The notes under the pieces: model-generated
The model's input: only the letters and a program-made list of their open reading frames with translations
Database searches by the model: none
What the model was told of the DNA's origin: nothing
NCBI GenBank assembly: GCA_013360825.1
Contig: JABWAY010000224.1
Span: forward strand, 1-6,890
DNA: 6,890 nt
Origin: Candidatus Brocadiia bacterium
GTDB lineage: Bacteria > Planctomycetota > MHYJ01 > WSZJ01
Reading direction: 5' to 3'
Translations under genes and position numbers: made by a program
Shown: in pieces, positions 6,590-6,890 of the stretch
Layout: every line of letters begins with the position of its first letter
How positions within the stretch are numbered: position 1 is the first letter of the stretch

Positions 6590-6890
6590 GTGCCACGGAA
6601 CCGCCGCGTCGTGCAGAGAGACCCCCTCCCGCCCCCCTGGCTCGTCCACGCCTGCGCCGACCTCTACCGGGCGTGCGTCGAGGCCCCCGGCGCGCCGGAC
6701 AAGGTGATCGCGCGGGCGTTCCGGGAGGACCGGCGGCTCGTGGACGAGCTGCGGGCATCGATCCCCGAGGCCTTCGAGAGCGAGGAGTACCGCACGCGGA
6801 AGAAGCTCGTCGAGGCCCAGTTCAACGAGAAGAACGAGCGGACGTTCACCGTCCTCGAGGAGCGGGCCCGCAAGCGGGGGATCGCGATCG
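6590..6890 (+). CDS. Partial gene at right edge: charged helical protein, possibly Lon-like (AAA_32/LonB type) with an atypical N-terminus
   Basis: One hundred codons are open from GTG 6590 to the window edge; an in-frame TAA at 6578-6580 blocks an earlier start. A second GTG at 6611 is an alternative. Neither has a clear ribosome site and there is no ATG. The first 20 residues are basic and proline-rich (DPLPPPWLVH). Residues 38-100 are charged and helical. The stretch IPEAFESEEYRTRKKLVEAQ (59-78), followed by NEKNERTFTVLEERARKRGIAI, resembles from memory the helical segment after the ATPase start in Lon-like AAA proteases. In those proteins about 130 residues with the Walker A motif come first; here they are absent. 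It could be a shortened or remodelled Lon-like protein, or an unrelated coiled coil. It begins 49 bp after the lactonase stop on the same strand, so co-transcription is possible. That the frame is coding is fairly sure; the family is tentative. Confidence 0.6.
   Translation, partial: MPRNRRVVQRDPLPPPWLVHACADLYRACVEAPGAPDKVIARAFREDRRLVDELRASIPEAFESEEYRTRKKLVEAQFNEKNERTFTVLEERARKRGIAI

Overview
The window is a GC-rich bacterial chromosomal segment. It carries four protein-coding genes and a divergent intergenic region, with no RNA genes, CRISPR array or insertion sequence that I can see. Third codon positions are mostly G or C, and a GTG start is likely at the right edge. The gene content is an exported subtilase/PHP-hydrolase giant, a beta-propeller lactonase lipoprotein and a possible Lon-like protease. 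This would suit a high-GC, Gram-negative-type lineage with large exported multidomain proteins, such as a planctomycete or a relative. That assignment is an inference and is weak.

Left part (1-3897, minus strand): one uninterrupted frame of 1299 codons enters from the intergenic region and runs off the left edge with no stop. It reads as an export signal, a subtilisin-like (S8) domain, one or two CARDB/Ig-like beta-sandwich modules, a further beta-rich region, a PHP metallohydrolase domain of the CehA/McbA type with all metal-ligand motifs present, and a beta-rich tail. Fusing an S8 domain to a PHP hydrolase in one exported polypeptide is the most unusual protein architecture here. The S8 domain keeps Asp, His and Ser but has lost the oxyanion-hole Asn.

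Middle (3898-4108): a 211-bp divergent spacer. It holds a strong ribosome binding site and a hairpin next to the minus-strand gene, a second GC hairpin in the centre, and an AT-rich 31-bp near-perfect palindrome against the plus-strand gene. The palindrome coincides with a -35/-10 pair at 17-bp spacing whose predicted start site falls on the ATG. This looks like a promoter with a built-in operator that makes a leaderless mRNA.

Right part (4109-6890, plus strand): a DUF4143-type AAA ATPase (391 aa) with a winged-helix-like segment and a PD-(D/E)XK-like core; a 101-bp gap with a stem-loop directly after the stop codon; a lactonase-family seven-bladed beta-propeller lipoprotein (384 aa); then, 49 bp later, the first 100 codons of a charged helical protein. 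That last stretch resembles a helical part of Lon-like AAA proteases but lacks the ATPase part normally found before it.

The genes do not form an obvious single pathway. The ATPase seems to be a stand-alone unit with its own operator. The lactonase and the right-edge gene could be co-transcribed.
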